DNA of 14,617 nt from DTFZ01 sp050260375 (GCA_050260375.1 JBLNCA010000023.1:1-14617), one strand, 5' to 3'. Numbered from the stretch's first letter, positions 1 to 6,891 are shown. Notes: a model not told the origin generated them from the letters alone. Translations and numbers: made by a program.

Positions 1-101
1 CACTTACATAGCTCCCTTAGTATCGCTCCTATCTCCAACTTCTTTTCTCCATAGAATACCTTCCTTCTGTACTTAGGAGCAAACACTATATGGTATTTGC
101 A
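1..101 (-). pseudogene. tnpA: IS200/IS605 TnpA transposase, 5'-less part running off the left edge
   Basis: The minus strand reads C-K-Y-H-I-V-F-A-P-K-Y-R-R-K followed by VFYGEKKLEIGAILRELCK and then leaves the window. This is the very conserved N-terminal region of the Y1 HUH transposase TnpA of IS200/IS605 elements, which moves as single-stranded DNA. Family proteins are about 130-155 aa, so about two thirds should lie outside the window. There is no start codon: upstream codons read QKSF and then TGA at 114-116, with no ATG, GTG or TTG between. The missing first 13 residues are found at 14507-14545 on the same strand, so I take this as the 3' part of a gene split by the intervening DNA. 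The catalytic HUH and Tyr residues are not visible here. Confidence 0.85.
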
Positions 102-150
102 GAACGACTTCTGTCAAGAGGTGTTATGATTTTTATTTGATTCTTATCCA

Positions 151-438
151 ATAACGGAACGGGTTGTATATGCCTAGCATTCCAGCCATGCTGCCTATAG
201 TGGACATTAGTTTGTCCCAAGCCTCTTATGCATATTCTACCATAACCGTGCTGCTGCTGTTGACGATTTTGATTATATCTCCCTGTGGATTATAGACATA
301 GAAGTACGTATTCCCGTCGGTATACTTTAGTCCCCAGAGCTCGTCGGAAGTATCGTATAGGTAATATATTGGGGCGTTGTTCCCTGTTTTCTCCCAGGCA
401 ACTTTATCCTGTAGCCAGATATAAGGATTTTCAAAGAA
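151..438 (-). pseudogene. RHS/YD-repeat core domain remnant
   Basis: The minus-strand frame starting after a TAG at 439-441 reads segments such as IYYLYDTSDELWGLKYTDG, YFYVYNPQGDIIKIV, and, after a stop, GSMAGMLGIYNPFRY. These are hallmarks of the RHS repeat-associated core, which ends with NPFRYRGYYYD in intact polymorphic toxins. The codon expected to encode Tyr in the usual Y-A-Y-D-A-W-G is TAA at 226-228, giving YA-stop-EAWD. Homology stops abruptly after FRY at 151, 50 bp before the tnpA breakpoint. There is no start, and the toxin tip is missing. It is a dead fragment of a contact-dependent or secreted polymorphic toxin gene, possibly a leftover orphan cassette. Confidence 0.8.
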
Positions 439-463
439 CTAAAAATTCAGTCCTGAGGTAGGT

Positions 464-1117
464 TTAATAATATTTAATACCATGATAATGGTCATATAAA
501 CTGTGAGGGATCTTCTGGTATGATTTAATTAAACCTGCCTCGCATGATATCATAGAAACCTTTGCAATTATTTTCTCAATAAATTCGTTTATAGTATAGA
601 TACCGACATAATGTCCCCCGTTTTCAAAACAGTGAGATATAAATTTATACACTTCAGATTCGGTGATACAGTTTGCATGTTCGCGTCTCACTTTACAGAA
701 ACATAGATTAAATTCATTTTTCTCTCTAAGTTCAAGAAGCTCTAGCAATGTAATTATACCGTAATTGCTCCCATAGTTTACAATAAAATCGGTATATCCA
801 TGGCTAAACAGCCATTTACACTCCTGCCTAACTTTATAGCGGAATAATAAGATACGTTGCTTGTTTAGTCTTCTCTTTTTAATATAATTTGTTGTAAATA
901 GTACTGTTGCTGATGGATTGAAATCTGGAACAACAGGCGTATAACCAACTATTTCTTCTATTAATAAAAGCATTTCAGGGGGCAACTCATTCCCATCATC
1001 AAAGTTATCCATAATGTAAAACCTATTTGTTCTAGCCCAATAGGAATATTTTATTCTTTGGATACTTCTTTTAACAAAACCAATGAACCCTGTTTGTATC
1101 TTTAATACATGATCCAA
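464..1117 (-). CDS. Unrecognised 217-aa protein, possible SLOG-like fold or orphan immunity protein
   Basis: I do not recognise this protein with certainty. It has no signal peptide or membrane segment. A central stretch, roughly residues 100-135 (GYTDFIVNYGSNYGI, then LLELLELREK), has the look of the SLOG/DUF1273 pattern: amphipathic helix, GYT-F-I, glycine-containing turn, then an acidic helix leading to the next strand. The usual GGA-GxD glycine motif is not kept, so this is a weak resemblance only. The start is TTG with AAAGG about 9 bases upstream; the next in-frame Met (residue 36, MDNFDDGNEL) is an alternative. It sits 26 bp upstream of the RHS remnant on the same strand. That is where immunity or toxin modules of orphan polymorphic-toxin cassettes are found, so an immunity role is a possible inference. 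Confidence 0.55.
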   Translation of the reverse strand: MDHVLKIQTGFIGFVKRSIQRIKYSYWARTNRFYIMDNFDDGNELPPEMLLLIEEIVGYTPVVPDFNPSATVLFTTNYIKKRRLNKQRILLFRYKVRQECKWLFSHGYTDFIVNYGSNYGIITLLELLELREKNEFNLCFCKVRREHANCITESEVYKFISHCFENGGHYVGIYTINEFIEKIIAKVSMISCEAGLIKSYQKIPHSLYDHYHGIKYY

Positions 1118-1218
1118 AATAATTTACCTTTATCAATTTTTATTGAACCAAAATCTCTGCTACGGGACCTATATCCCAGTTAGCAACTAATACATAAATA
1201 CCAACAATAAAATTGCCA

Positions 1219-1238
1219 ATATCGGTTCAAATACCGGT
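1219..1238. repeat. Tandem ATAYCGGT half-sites upstream of the 217-aa gene
   Basis: ATATCGGT (1219-1226) and ATACCGGT (1231-1238) are a one-mismatch direct repeat with a 12-base period in the 188-bp gap between the 217-aa gene and the ABC ATPase gene. It lies about 100 bp upstream of the TTG start. It could be an operator for the 217-aa gene, but no experiment or known site supports this. Confidence 0.25.
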
Positions 1239-1305
1239 AAATGGCATGTCACCATGTTTCTATCAATAGCCATGCTACTTACTATAGTTTTTTAACTTAT
1301 TTAAA

Positions 1306-1935
1306 CTATACGATTTTACCATTATCCATTCGGTGAACCGTATCACATAATAAATCAATATCTTCTTTAGAATGGCTAGCCATAAGAATTGTTTTTCCTT
1401 TTTCTTTCAAGTGTAAAAACACTTTTCGTATATCTTCAACACCCGAAATATCAAGTCCATTAAAAGGTTCATCTAATATTAACAAAGAAGGGTCTTCCAT
1501 AATTGCTTGAGCAATACCAAGCCTTTGACGCATACCCAAAGAAAATTTCCCAACATGTTTTTTGTTGTCTGGGTTCAAGCCGACTAATTGTAGGACTTCT
1601 CTTATTCTATCTGATGATATCTTTCTCTTTATGGCCGCAAGAAGCTTTAGATTATCAAATGCACTGTAGTTTGGTAAAAATCCGGGGGCTTCTATTATTA
1701 TACCGACATCTCGCGGCACATCAACATCTTTACCTATCTGCAAATTGTTCACTGTAATTCTTCCTGATGTTAAAGGGACAAAGCCGCAGATCGATTTAAA
1801 AAGAATTGTTTTCCCCGAACCATTTCTACCAACGATTCCGTGAATTTGTTTTTCAGCAAATGAAAGACTAACATCATCTAAAACAATGTGCTCTTTATAT
1901 GCTTTCGTTGCTTTTTCAACTCTGATTATATCCAT
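1306..1935 (-). CDS. ABC transporter ATP-binding protein, BcrA/bacteriocin-immunity type
   Basis: This is a complete cytoplasmic ATPase that would power the two permeases encoded just upstream. Walker A is GRNGSGKT (residues 36-43), the ABC signature is FSLGMRQR (131-138), Walker B is LLILDEP (151-157), and the H-loop His is 188. The Q-loop carries Glu (VGIIIEAP, Glu82) where most ABC proteins have Gln; this Glu is typical of the BcrA/LanF group linked to bacitracin and lantibiotic resistance. At 209 aa it lacks the C-terminal extension found in many NatA/BcrA proteins but keeps all motifs. The start ATG at 1935 has GGAGG about 7 bases upstream. It is the last gene of a minus-strand cluster and follows the permease gene by 27 bp. 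The substrate is unknown; a peptide or envelope-stress compound is an inference from the Q-loop class and neighbours. Confidence 0.93.
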   Translation of the reverse strand: MDIIRVEKATKAYKEHIVLDDVSLSFAEKQIHGIVGRNGSGKTILFKSICGFVPLTSGRITVNNLQIGKDVDVPRDVGIIIEAPGFLPNYSAFDNLKLLAAIKRKISSDRIREVLQLVGLNPDNKKHVGKFSLGMRQRLGIAQAIMEDPSLLILDEPFNGLDISGVEDIRKVFLHLKEKGKTILMASHSKEDIDLLCDTVHRMDNGKIV

Positions 1936-1962
1936 TTAAAATTCCTCCGTCTTCATATAATT

Positions 1963-2814
1963 TTATACGGGCATTAATACCTCGATCTCTCTTTTTTTAT
2001 AAATTCTTAAAATAGTAACTGTAAGAAGTACTATTGAAATTAATAAAAAGCACAAAGCATAAGCGATTGATGGATATAATGATCTACCAGTAACATCAAT
2101 CATATCCAGATTAGCCCACGCTGTTGGTGCAAAGTAATAAAACTCTGGTATCACAACAACATTTGCGAATGCCGGCATGAATGCCAGCAGCAACCCCGCG
2201 AATACGCCTCCAATACGATTTGTAATCATATTGAGAGTAAACATAACCAGTCCAACAAATAACGTTTCAAGAAATAAAATTAGCGAGGATATAAGCAGTG
2301 CATTTAAAGGGGTATAGTTTAATATAATACTATATGATATTGGAATTTGCACATATTCTATCCCAGCGCTAGTCTGCGCAAGCGTATTATATACCTTTCC
2401 CCATTCATTAGAAAAATCAATATTGGGTACCAAACATATAATGCTTACTAAGACCAAGAATAAAACAAATATTATAGATGCTGCAACGACATATAAAAGC
2501 TGTCCAACGACCCAATGTTTTTTGCCGCTACGTATACATTCATAAGGAGTGCTGTTATTCATAAACGGGGCATCACAGAAGAGGAGAACAACCCCCAGCA
2601 TTATAACCATGGCTGGATACCAGTTGACTAGAGTAAAGGGAAATGCCCAAGGTGTTACTTTTACATTTACCGCTTGCGAGAACGTCAATATAGGGCCTAC
2701 AAGGTACTGAATCCAAATGGCCCCAAGCACCGCGATAACATAGAAGCGCGGATTAGCTGCCCAACGCCTGATATTATTCATACAAAGATGCATGATGCTT
2801 TTTACGCTATCCAT
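1963..2814 (-). CDS. ABC-2 type transporter permease, second subunit
   Basis: This is a 283-aa integral membrane protein with about six hydrophobic segments: near residues 24-42, 64-81, a long pair within 105-130, about 170-198, about 202-222, and a C-terminal helix ending in RIYKKREIE. A short positively charged N-terminus (NIRRW) precedes the first helix, as in ABC-2 permeases with the N-terminus in the cytoplasm. There is no ATP-binding domain. Its start overlaps the end of the other permease gene by 8 bases (2807-2814), which indicates translational coupling and probably a heterodimeric channel. It would use the ATPase encoded next. Sequence identity between the two permeases is not obvious by eye. 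I cannot name the substrate. Confidence 0.85.
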   Translation of the reverse strand: MDSVKSIMHLCMNNIRRWAANPRFYVIAVLGAIWIQYLVGPILTFSQAVNVKVTPWAFPFTLVNWYPAMVIMLGVVLLFCDAPFMNNSTPYECIRSGKKHWVVGQLLYVVAASIIFVLFLVLVSIICLVPNIDFSNEWGKVYNTLAQTSAGIEYVQIPISYSIILNYTPLNALLISSLILFLETLFVGLVMFTLNMITNRIGGVFAGLLLAFMPAFANVVVIPEFYYFAPTAWANLDMIDVTGRSLYPSIAYALCFLLISIVLLTVTILRIYKKREIEVLMPV

Positions 2815-3598
2815 TAGCGAGCCTCCTTTTTACCTTTCTGCAAAATAGAGCGCCCGATAAAAAACTTAATGTTAAGTAGAATAATAATACATATATTAAA
2901 CTAAGCAACGGGCCGCCCATATCAACAATGCCGTGTTGTAAAGAGTTTAATCTCAGATAAATAGGGAGATATCTCCCTATTGAATTTATAACGACATAAT
3001 ATGTTATGACCGGTGCTGAAAAAACGACAAATACATTTGGATAATAGGATGATATGAGCAGGGCAAAGACAGCCCAAAACATACACGAAACGCTCAATAT
3101 GCATATCCTTACCAGAAGAAACAAGAGGGGACTGATCATCATCAAAGGGCCGAAGACGGTATCGTTATACGCTTCATAACCGAGTTCGGCAAAATCCGCC
3201 CCGACCATAGGCATATGCAGTGAGAACAATATTAGCGTAACGATATATCCTATAAATACCGCTCCGAAAGCTGACAGCGCGACGGATATCACCTTAGACC
3301 ATGCATAAGCGTTCTTTGTCGTACGAATTACATTTGAGCGTATAAACTGATTCTTCCAATCTACACAAAACGACTGGCCGTAAGGAATTATCCCCAAGAA
3401 CATTGATACCAAGCTGAAGGAACCTCCGATTATAAACATCTCAAAAAAATATACTATACCCGAATATGGACCATAAGAATACTCTTGTGAAATGGAAATA
3501 TAATTCAACAGCACTATCAAAAACACCGTGGCTAAAAAAAACGGCGATATAAAAGCTCTTCTCAAATCAATTCTGAGCGCTCCCAATAAATTTTTCAT
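2807..3598 (-). CDS. ABC-2 type transporter permease, first subunit
   Basis: This is a membrane protein of 263 aa when started at MKNLLGALRIDLRRAF. I prefer this ATG at 3598 because the longer open frame to 3682 runs inside the lipoprotein gene and adds a polar, unrelated segment. The lipoprotein stop lies 10 bases before this ATG. The Shine-Dalgarno match is weak, so coupling to the preceding gene is likely. After the basic N-terminus there are about six hydrophobic segments, and the protein ends in basic CRKVKRRLANG. The phrase SPFFLATVFLIVLLNY marks the first helix. The protein pairs with the overlapping downstream permease and the BcrA-type ATPase to form an ABC-2 exporter or immunity transporter in the cytoplasmic membrane. 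A four-gene order of lipoprotein, permease, permease, ATPase supports one transport complex. Confidence 0.83.
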   Translation of the reverse strand: MKNLLGALRIDLRRAFISPFFLATVFLIVLLNYISISQEYSYGPYSGIVYFFEMFIIGGSFSLVSMFLGIIPYGQSFCVDWKNQFIRSNVIRTTKNAYAWSKVISVALSAFGAVFIGYIVTLILFSLHMPMVGADFAELGYEAYNDTVFGPLMMISPLLFLLVRICILSVSCMFWAVFALLISSYYPNVFVVFSAPVITYYVVINSIGRYLPIYLRLNSLQHGIVDMGGPLLSLIYVLLFYLTLSFLSGALFCRKVKRRLANG

Positions 3599-3608
3599 TT
3601 TTGTACGC

Positions 3609-4736
3609 TCACATTTCTTTTCCGGTATAAGCGTCCAGCATAAAACGAAGGGTAGTCTCGAATGTTGAACCGCCTTTAACATAAGATTCGTCCACCGTAA
3701 AGTACCATACAGGTATCAGTTGTATTGAAGTATGGCTTTTATCTTTAAACTGCGGGACATATTTTAGCTCTATGCCGGTGATTGTATATTTGCTCGTGGT
3801 TATGATTGACTCAAATTTTGCGGTAACGATACCGATAGCATCGTCAAGAGAAACTATTGGGGTTGGTTCACTCATGTTTTTCTGAGAATAAAAGTTGCTG
3901 ACTTCAAAATACTCAAAGCCGTTTTTTGAGTAAATTGCGGCTATTTCGGTTCCTATTAGCAAATCATTATTTGATAGTACTGTATCCATTGTATTAACAG
4001 GGATATTCTGAAAAACGCAGTCCATCATGACAAAATAGCAATCGTCTTCCTTACTCCATTGTTCTTTAAATTTATACTCTGTATGTTCGCCCGAATCTTC
4101 CACTTGTTTTTCTACCGATTGAAGGGTTTGATGGTCAAGCGCATATACCGAAGCATTTCCAATGTATTCCACACCAAGCATTTTTGACACATTCGTTACT
4201 GCATTTATCGCGTCTTCCCGGCTCGCAAAATCAAATTCCGTATCGTTTGTGAACAGTGACAGGTTATCCGGAAACTGATCTGATTTCCAGCGGAATATAT
4301 CCAGTATATAATCCACATCCTTTGTCCGGAAATGCAAACAGCTGTCCTTATCGTTTGTATAAAAACTGCAGAAAGAATTACCATCTTGGTTTGTTATTAG
4401 GTTCCCATGTGGATCATCTTTCTCGGTGGTAACTTCATTATTGAATAAAGCCTTTTTTATCTTATCGCCGTCAAATGGAACCAGTTCAGCGTCTATTGCC
4501 GGTATATCAAGGTTTACGGGTATTTTTACTTCCGCGTCAATAAAAGTATTGTCTCCCAGCGTTCGCTGTATCCTCTCGGTAGTTTCCGTCTGTCCCGCAC
4601 CAGAGGAATCAGTGGGGGCAGATACCGAGACTGTTGGTTGAGACCCAGTAGCGGGTGGTTGTGAAATGGTAATAGACTGACTTGAACAGCCCGACAGTAT
4701 AAGCATAACAATTAATATAATTAGGATTTTTTTCAT
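3609..4736 (-). CDS. Surface lipoprotein of the ABC cluster (possibly DUF6034-like)
   Basis: This 375-aa protein starts MKKILIILIVMLILSGCSS, a classic type II signal peptide with lipobox L-S-G-C and lipidated Cys17. A Ser/Thr/Pro/Gln-rich linker (residues about 18-55) follows, then a globular region beginning with INVPVNLDIP-like spacing (VKIPVNLDIPAIDAELVPF). The pattern reminds me of clostridial DUF6034 lipoproteins encoded beside ABC-2 transporters, but I cannot confirm the assignment. The C-terminal part (VWYFTVDES, later FMLDAYTGKEM) resembles PepSY/YycI-type beta folds that end with a D-A-x-T-G turn. The ATG at 4736 has AGGAG about 9 bases upstream. It is the first gene after a GC-rich hairpin and is followed 10 bp later by the permease gene. 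It probably acts outside the membrane as a sensor, substrate trap or accessory factor for the transporter. Confidence 0.8.
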   Translation of the reverse strand: MKKILIILIVMLILSGCSSQSITISQPPATGSQPTVSVSAPTDSSGAGQTETTERIQRTLGDNTFIDAEVKIPVNLDIPAIDAELVPFDGDKIKKALFNNEVTTEKDDPHGNLITNQDGNSFCSFYTNDKDSCLHFRTKDVDYILDIFRWKSDQFPDNLSLFTNDTEFDFASREDAINAVTNVSKMLGVEYIGNASVYALDHQTLQSVEKQVEDSGEHTEYKFKEQWSKEDDCYFVMMDCVFQNIPVNTMDTVLSNNDLLIGTEIAAIYSKNGFEYFEVSNFYSQKNMSEPTPIVSLDDAIGIVTAKFESIITTSKYTITGIELKYVPQFKDKSHTSIQLIPVWYFTVDESYVKGGSTFETTLRFMLDAYTGKEM

Positions 4737-4766
4737 TATTTTATTCTCCTATTTTGAATTTGTCCC

Positions 4767-4793
4767 GGGCGGGGACATTTAATATCCCCGCCC
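4767..4793 (-). promoter_or_regulatory. Perfect 9-bp GC-rich hairpin between secreted-protein and lipoprotein genes
   Basis: GGGCGGGGA (4767-4775) and TCCCCGCCC (4785-4793) form a perfect stem with a 9-base AT-rich loop. On the minus strand it follows the 141-aa gene by 39 bp and precedes the lipoprotein ATG by about 30 bp. No T-run follows on either strand, so it is not a standard terminator. It fits an mRNA-stabilising or partial-attenuation hairpin that would let the small secreted protein be made in excess over the transporter. Confidence 0.5.
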
Positions 4794-4832
4794 AGGCATT
4801 GGAAGCGTGTCATTTCTATCGGTTGCTTTTCA

Positions 4833-5258
4833 TTACGGGCACCAAGTACCGACTAAATGGCATGTACCATATGGATCACCCGAAGGCTTGTCCGCATATA
4901 GGCGATAGTATATACTATATGCGGGTGTGCTGTCCGTATATGTATAGTGGAAAGTTGTACCATAGTTGGGGTGAGTCCTTGAATACAAAGAAGATGCTGC
5001 GGAACGGTCGGAATCGAATCGCACGCGAAAACGCACGGTTTCGCCATCGATCCAATCGCTGTAGACACCGTTAAGGTACGATTTTGGAGTGACATACCAT
5101 GCGTTTTCACCATCGCTTTTCCAGGTTGCATACGAATAATCAGATGACCCGCCCGGATTCATAGTGAAATTAAAGTCCATATTCGAAGCAAAAGCTGTGG
5201 TAGCCATTCCAAAAACCATTACGCATACAATGGCGAGAATTATAAGTCTTTTTTTCAT
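4833..5258 (-). CDS. Small secreted protein of unknown function (141 aa)
   Basis: The N-terminus MKKRLIILAIVCVMVFGMA with TTAFA-S is a clear Sec signal peptide, with predicted cleavage after AFA at about residue 24. The mature part, about 117 aa, is rich in Tyr, Ser, Asp and Thr with alternating hydrophobic residues (VRFRVRFDSD, YYRLYADKPS), suggesting a beta-sandwich. It ends in GTCHLVGTWCP with two cysteines, which could form a disulphide. There is no cell-wall sorting motif. The ATG at 5258 has AAAGGGG about 10 bases upstream. The gene heads the minus-strand cluster with the lipoprotein and ABC transporter, and is divergent from another small exported protein. I do not recognise the family. 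A secreted effector, bacteriocin-like protein or cell-surface stress protein are possibilities, all inferential. Confidence 0.75.
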   Translation of the reverse strand: MKKRLIILAIVCVMVFGMATTAFASNMDFNFTMNPGGSSDYSYATWKSDGENAWYVTPKSYLNGVYSDWIDGETVRFRVRFDSDRSAASSLYSRTHPNYGTTFHYTYTDSTPAYSIYYRLYADKPSGDPYGTCHLVGTWCP

Positions 5259-5333
5259 TTGAAATTACCCCTTTCTTTTCCCGCTTTTCAGCCAGTTGAA
5301 CAAAATTTGCATCTGTGCTAACATCATGTTTAG

Positions 5334-5399
5334 AGTCCTTGCCTAGCCAACTACCGTAGCACTGCGGTAGGGTTGACGCCACTGGTTTTTGCAAGGACT
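5334..5399 (-). promoter_or_regulatory. Nested inverted-repeat element, candidate structured 5' leader
   Basis: AGTCCTTGC (5334-5342) and GCAAGGACT (5391-5399) form a perfect 9-bp outer stem. Inside, CTACCG (5351-5356) and CGGTAG (5365-5370) form a 6-bp hairpin, extendable through CAAC/GTTG with a small bulge. The element lies 75 bp upstream of the minus-strand secreted-protein start, so it would sit in its 5' leader. No T-run follows on either strand, which argues against a terminator. I compared it with common riboswitch consensus sequences from memory (c-di-GMP-I, purine, TPP, cobalamin, preQ1) and saw no convincing match. Confidence 0.45.
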
Positions 5400-5475
5400 T
5401 TATCATACATATCGCCTCTTTTCAACCTTTTGTTTGACCACTTATTTTCCTATTCTATAGACACGGCAAGTCGGA

Positions 5476-5527
5476 AAAATATGACGCAAAATATAAAAAA
5501 ATATTTTTTCTTTTCGCGTCATATTTT
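5476..5527. repeat. 12-bp perfect inverted repeat with inner AT hairpin in the divergent promoter region
   Basis: AAAATATGACGC (5476-5487) and GCGTCATATTTT (5516-5527) are perfect complements. Directly inside the left arm, AAAATAT (5488-5494) pairs with ATATTTT (5501-5507). The repeat ends immediately before a putative -35 box at 5529 for the plus-strand secreted-protein gene. This position suits an operator or DNA-extrusion site rather than a terminator. It may be bound by a dimeric regulator. Confidence 0.55.
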
Positions 5528-5528
5528 C

Positions 5529-5556
5529 TTGCGCTGGCGTGTCTTATATATATATG
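5529..5556 (+). promoter_or_regulatory. Putative promoter of the 127-aa secreted-protein gene
   Basis: TTGCGC (5529-5534) and TATATG (5551-5556) are separated by 16 bases. The gene's Shine-Dalgarno AAGGAGG follows at 5574-5580, 7 bases before the ATG at 5588. The -10 lies in an alternating TA run, so the exact box is uncertain. Whether the housekeeping sigma or the nearby ECF sigma uses it cannot be decided from sequence. Confidence 0.4.
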
Positions 5557-5587
5557 GATTTTTTAATGATGCTAAGGAGGTTTTATT

Positions 5588-5971
5588 ATGAAGAGGCGTT
5601 TTATTTGTTTGGCACTTGTCTTAATGTTTTGTCTGTCACTTAGCGGTACTGCTCTTGCTGCTTCGGATACGGGAGTAGCACCGAATGCTGCGGTTGGGCT
5701 TTCGAGCGGGCTGTCACATGTGTCTGGAACGACTTATAGGGTATGGGCGAGTGCAACTGCATTGCTTCCAGAAGATGTGACCGTTGGTTTCACACTATAT
5801 AAACTTGTAAACGGAACTTATACATATGTAACATCCGGAAGCGCAAGCGCATATGGAACTTATGTTATAGCACAAAAAAATGTAACATTAAGTTCAGGGT
5901 CGTATAAACTTTACGCTTGGTATATCGGCCAAACGCAATCGGATGGGACTAATAAATATTATAATATTTAG
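5588..5971 (+). CDS. Small secreted protein of unknown function (127 aa)
   Basis: MKRRFICLALVLMFCLSLS followed by GTALA-A is a Sec signal peptide, with cleavage expected after residue 24 (ALA). The mature part is about 103 aa and cysteine-free. It consists of strand-like segments (YRVWASATAL, VGFTLYKLVNGTY, SYKLYAWYIG), with the phrase YVTSGSASAYG in the middle. The pattern fits a small beta-sandwich exoprotein and is reminiscent of clostridial small secreted families such as DUF6147, but I cannot confirm that. It has an excellent ribosome binding site, its own promoter region with a large inverted repeat, and a strong hairpin directly after the stop. It is a monocistronic, probably highly expressed gene, divergent from the other secreted-protein gene and convergent with the anti-sigma gene. 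Confidence 0.78.
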   Translation: MKRRFICLALVLMFCLSLSGTALAASDTGVAPNAAVGLSSGLSHVSGTTYRVWASATALLPEDVTVGFTLYKLVNGTYTYVTSGSASAYGTYVIAQKNVTLSSGSYKLYAWYIGQTQSDGTNKYYNI

Positions 5972-6010
5972 AAAAGGGGCTGCTCTGTATGTTTTTTCAG
6001 AGCAGCCCCT
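5972..6010. terminator. Strong 13-bp hairpin terminator between convergent genes
   Basis: AGGGGCTGCTCTG (5975-5987) and CAGAGCAGCCCCT (5998-6010) form a perfect 13-bp stem with a 10-base T-rich loop. On the minus strand the stem is followed by TTTTC, a fair U-tract, so it should end the anti-sigma transcript. On the plus strand it starts 4 bases after the secreted-protein stop but the following T content is low, so termination in that direction may be weaker. Confidence 0.85.
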
Positions 6011-6018
6011 CAAATAAT

Positions 6019-6891
6019 TCATTTTAATATTTCTAATAATTTTTCTACATCAACACCCTTTTCCGCACCAATAAGCAATAATGAATCACTAAGCACCGCT
6101 GTTCCATTAAAAGAGCCGTCAACAGGGTCTATTGCATAAAGAAGTTCCGTATTCCCAAAGATTTTTACCTTGTTATATGTTGCATCTTCAATTTGGAAAA
6201 CAATATTCTGCCCGGTATTCCAACGTTGCGTGAGTACAACGAGAAAACCATCCGAAGTCAAATATTGGATCGTTAATGTCAGGCCCTGTTCTTCATTGCT
6301 AAAGCTTTGGATTGTTTGGCATTTAAGCCAATCAGCTGAAATCGTAACAGGTATGTATCCGGTTTTTGATACAAAATCCTCTATATTAGGATAAAATATT
6401 GGGCTGTTTACATCAACTGAATCAGAACCGCCTTCATTATCCATATTATATTGCTCCGCAGTCAAATTAACATACTCATATTTATCATAATCAGGGTTCT
6501 CGGATGAGATTTCAATACGCCCCTCAAGTACTCTCATGATCATATTGAAAAAATCAGCGGCAAGAGCTCTGCCAAACGGAATAAGCGTAAAAAATGAAAT
6601 AACAAGGAGTATGGCCACTAAAGCTATAGCCAGTCGCTTATGCCTTACAATAAAGCCGTTATTATTTTCCCTGTGAGATTTAATAGACCTTAATGCGATA
6701 ACTTTATCAAAATCCGACCATGCATCAAGCGGTATATCAAAACGTTTCTTTGCACCATCAACCATCTCTTCAAACGTTGGAAAGCCTGAATTATATATCT
6801 GCTCTGTTTCTTTACGAGATAATACAACATCAGGATTACAATCAAAATATGGATGATCCAATAAGCGCTTTTTTTGTTTTCGCCACCTCAT
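6019..6891 (-). CDS. Membrane anti-sigma factor with DUF4367 extracellular domain
   Basis: The protein of 290 aa has three parts: a cytoplasmic N-terminal region (1-85) with FDIPLDAWSDFDKVI, a single transmembrane helix (about 87-106, LAIALVAILLVISFFTL), and an extracellular C-terminal half. The end, from GYIPVTI to the last residues, has the DUF4367 pattern, including an I-E-D-A-x-Y segment and a final EKLLEIL. Anti-sigma factors of this build hold ECF sigma factors at the membrane and release them upon an envelope signal. The ATG at 6891 is 24 bp after the sigma gene stop, with GGAGAA as ribosome binding site. The sigma-then-anti-sigma order is the usual operon. The signal is unknown. The neighbouring transporter and exported proteins are candidate targets. 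Confidence 0.85.
   Translation of the reverse strand: MRWRKQKKRLLDHPYFDCNPDVVLSRKETEQIYNSGFPTFEEMVDGAKKRFDIPLDAWSDFDKVIALRSIKSHRENNNGFIVRHKRLAIALVAILLVISFFTLIPFGRALAADFFNMIMRVLEGRIEISSENPDYDKYEYVNLTAEQYNMDNEGGSDSVDVNSPIFYPNIEDFVSKTGYIPVTISADWLKCQTIQSFSNEEQGLTLTIQYLTSDGFLVVLTQRWNTGQNIVFQIEDATYNKVKIFGNTELLYAIDPVDGSFNGTAVLSDSLLLIGAEKGVDVEKLLEILK

Noticed and set aside
1143..1226. Open minus-strand stretch of 28 codons with a hydrophobic peptide (FIVGIYVLVANW)
   Set aside because: It follows an in-frame TGA, has no start codon or ribosome binding site, and matches nothing I recognise.
1283..1310. Terminator at the end of the ABC cluster (TATAGTTT/AAACTATA)
   Set aside because: The 8-bp stem is wholly AT, overlaps the stop codon and has no following T-run, so it is too weak to call.
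3599..3682. Upstream extension of the first permease to a start at 3682
   Set aside because: It lies inside the lipoprotein coding sequence, adds a polar segment unlike permease N-termini, and MKNLLG at 3598 is the natural start.
5334..5399. c-di-GMP-I (GEMM) riboswitch
   Set aside because: The end of the element superficially resembles GGTAGC-TGG-GCC of GEMM, but the GAAA-capped helix and the GGACGCAAAGCC core are absent.
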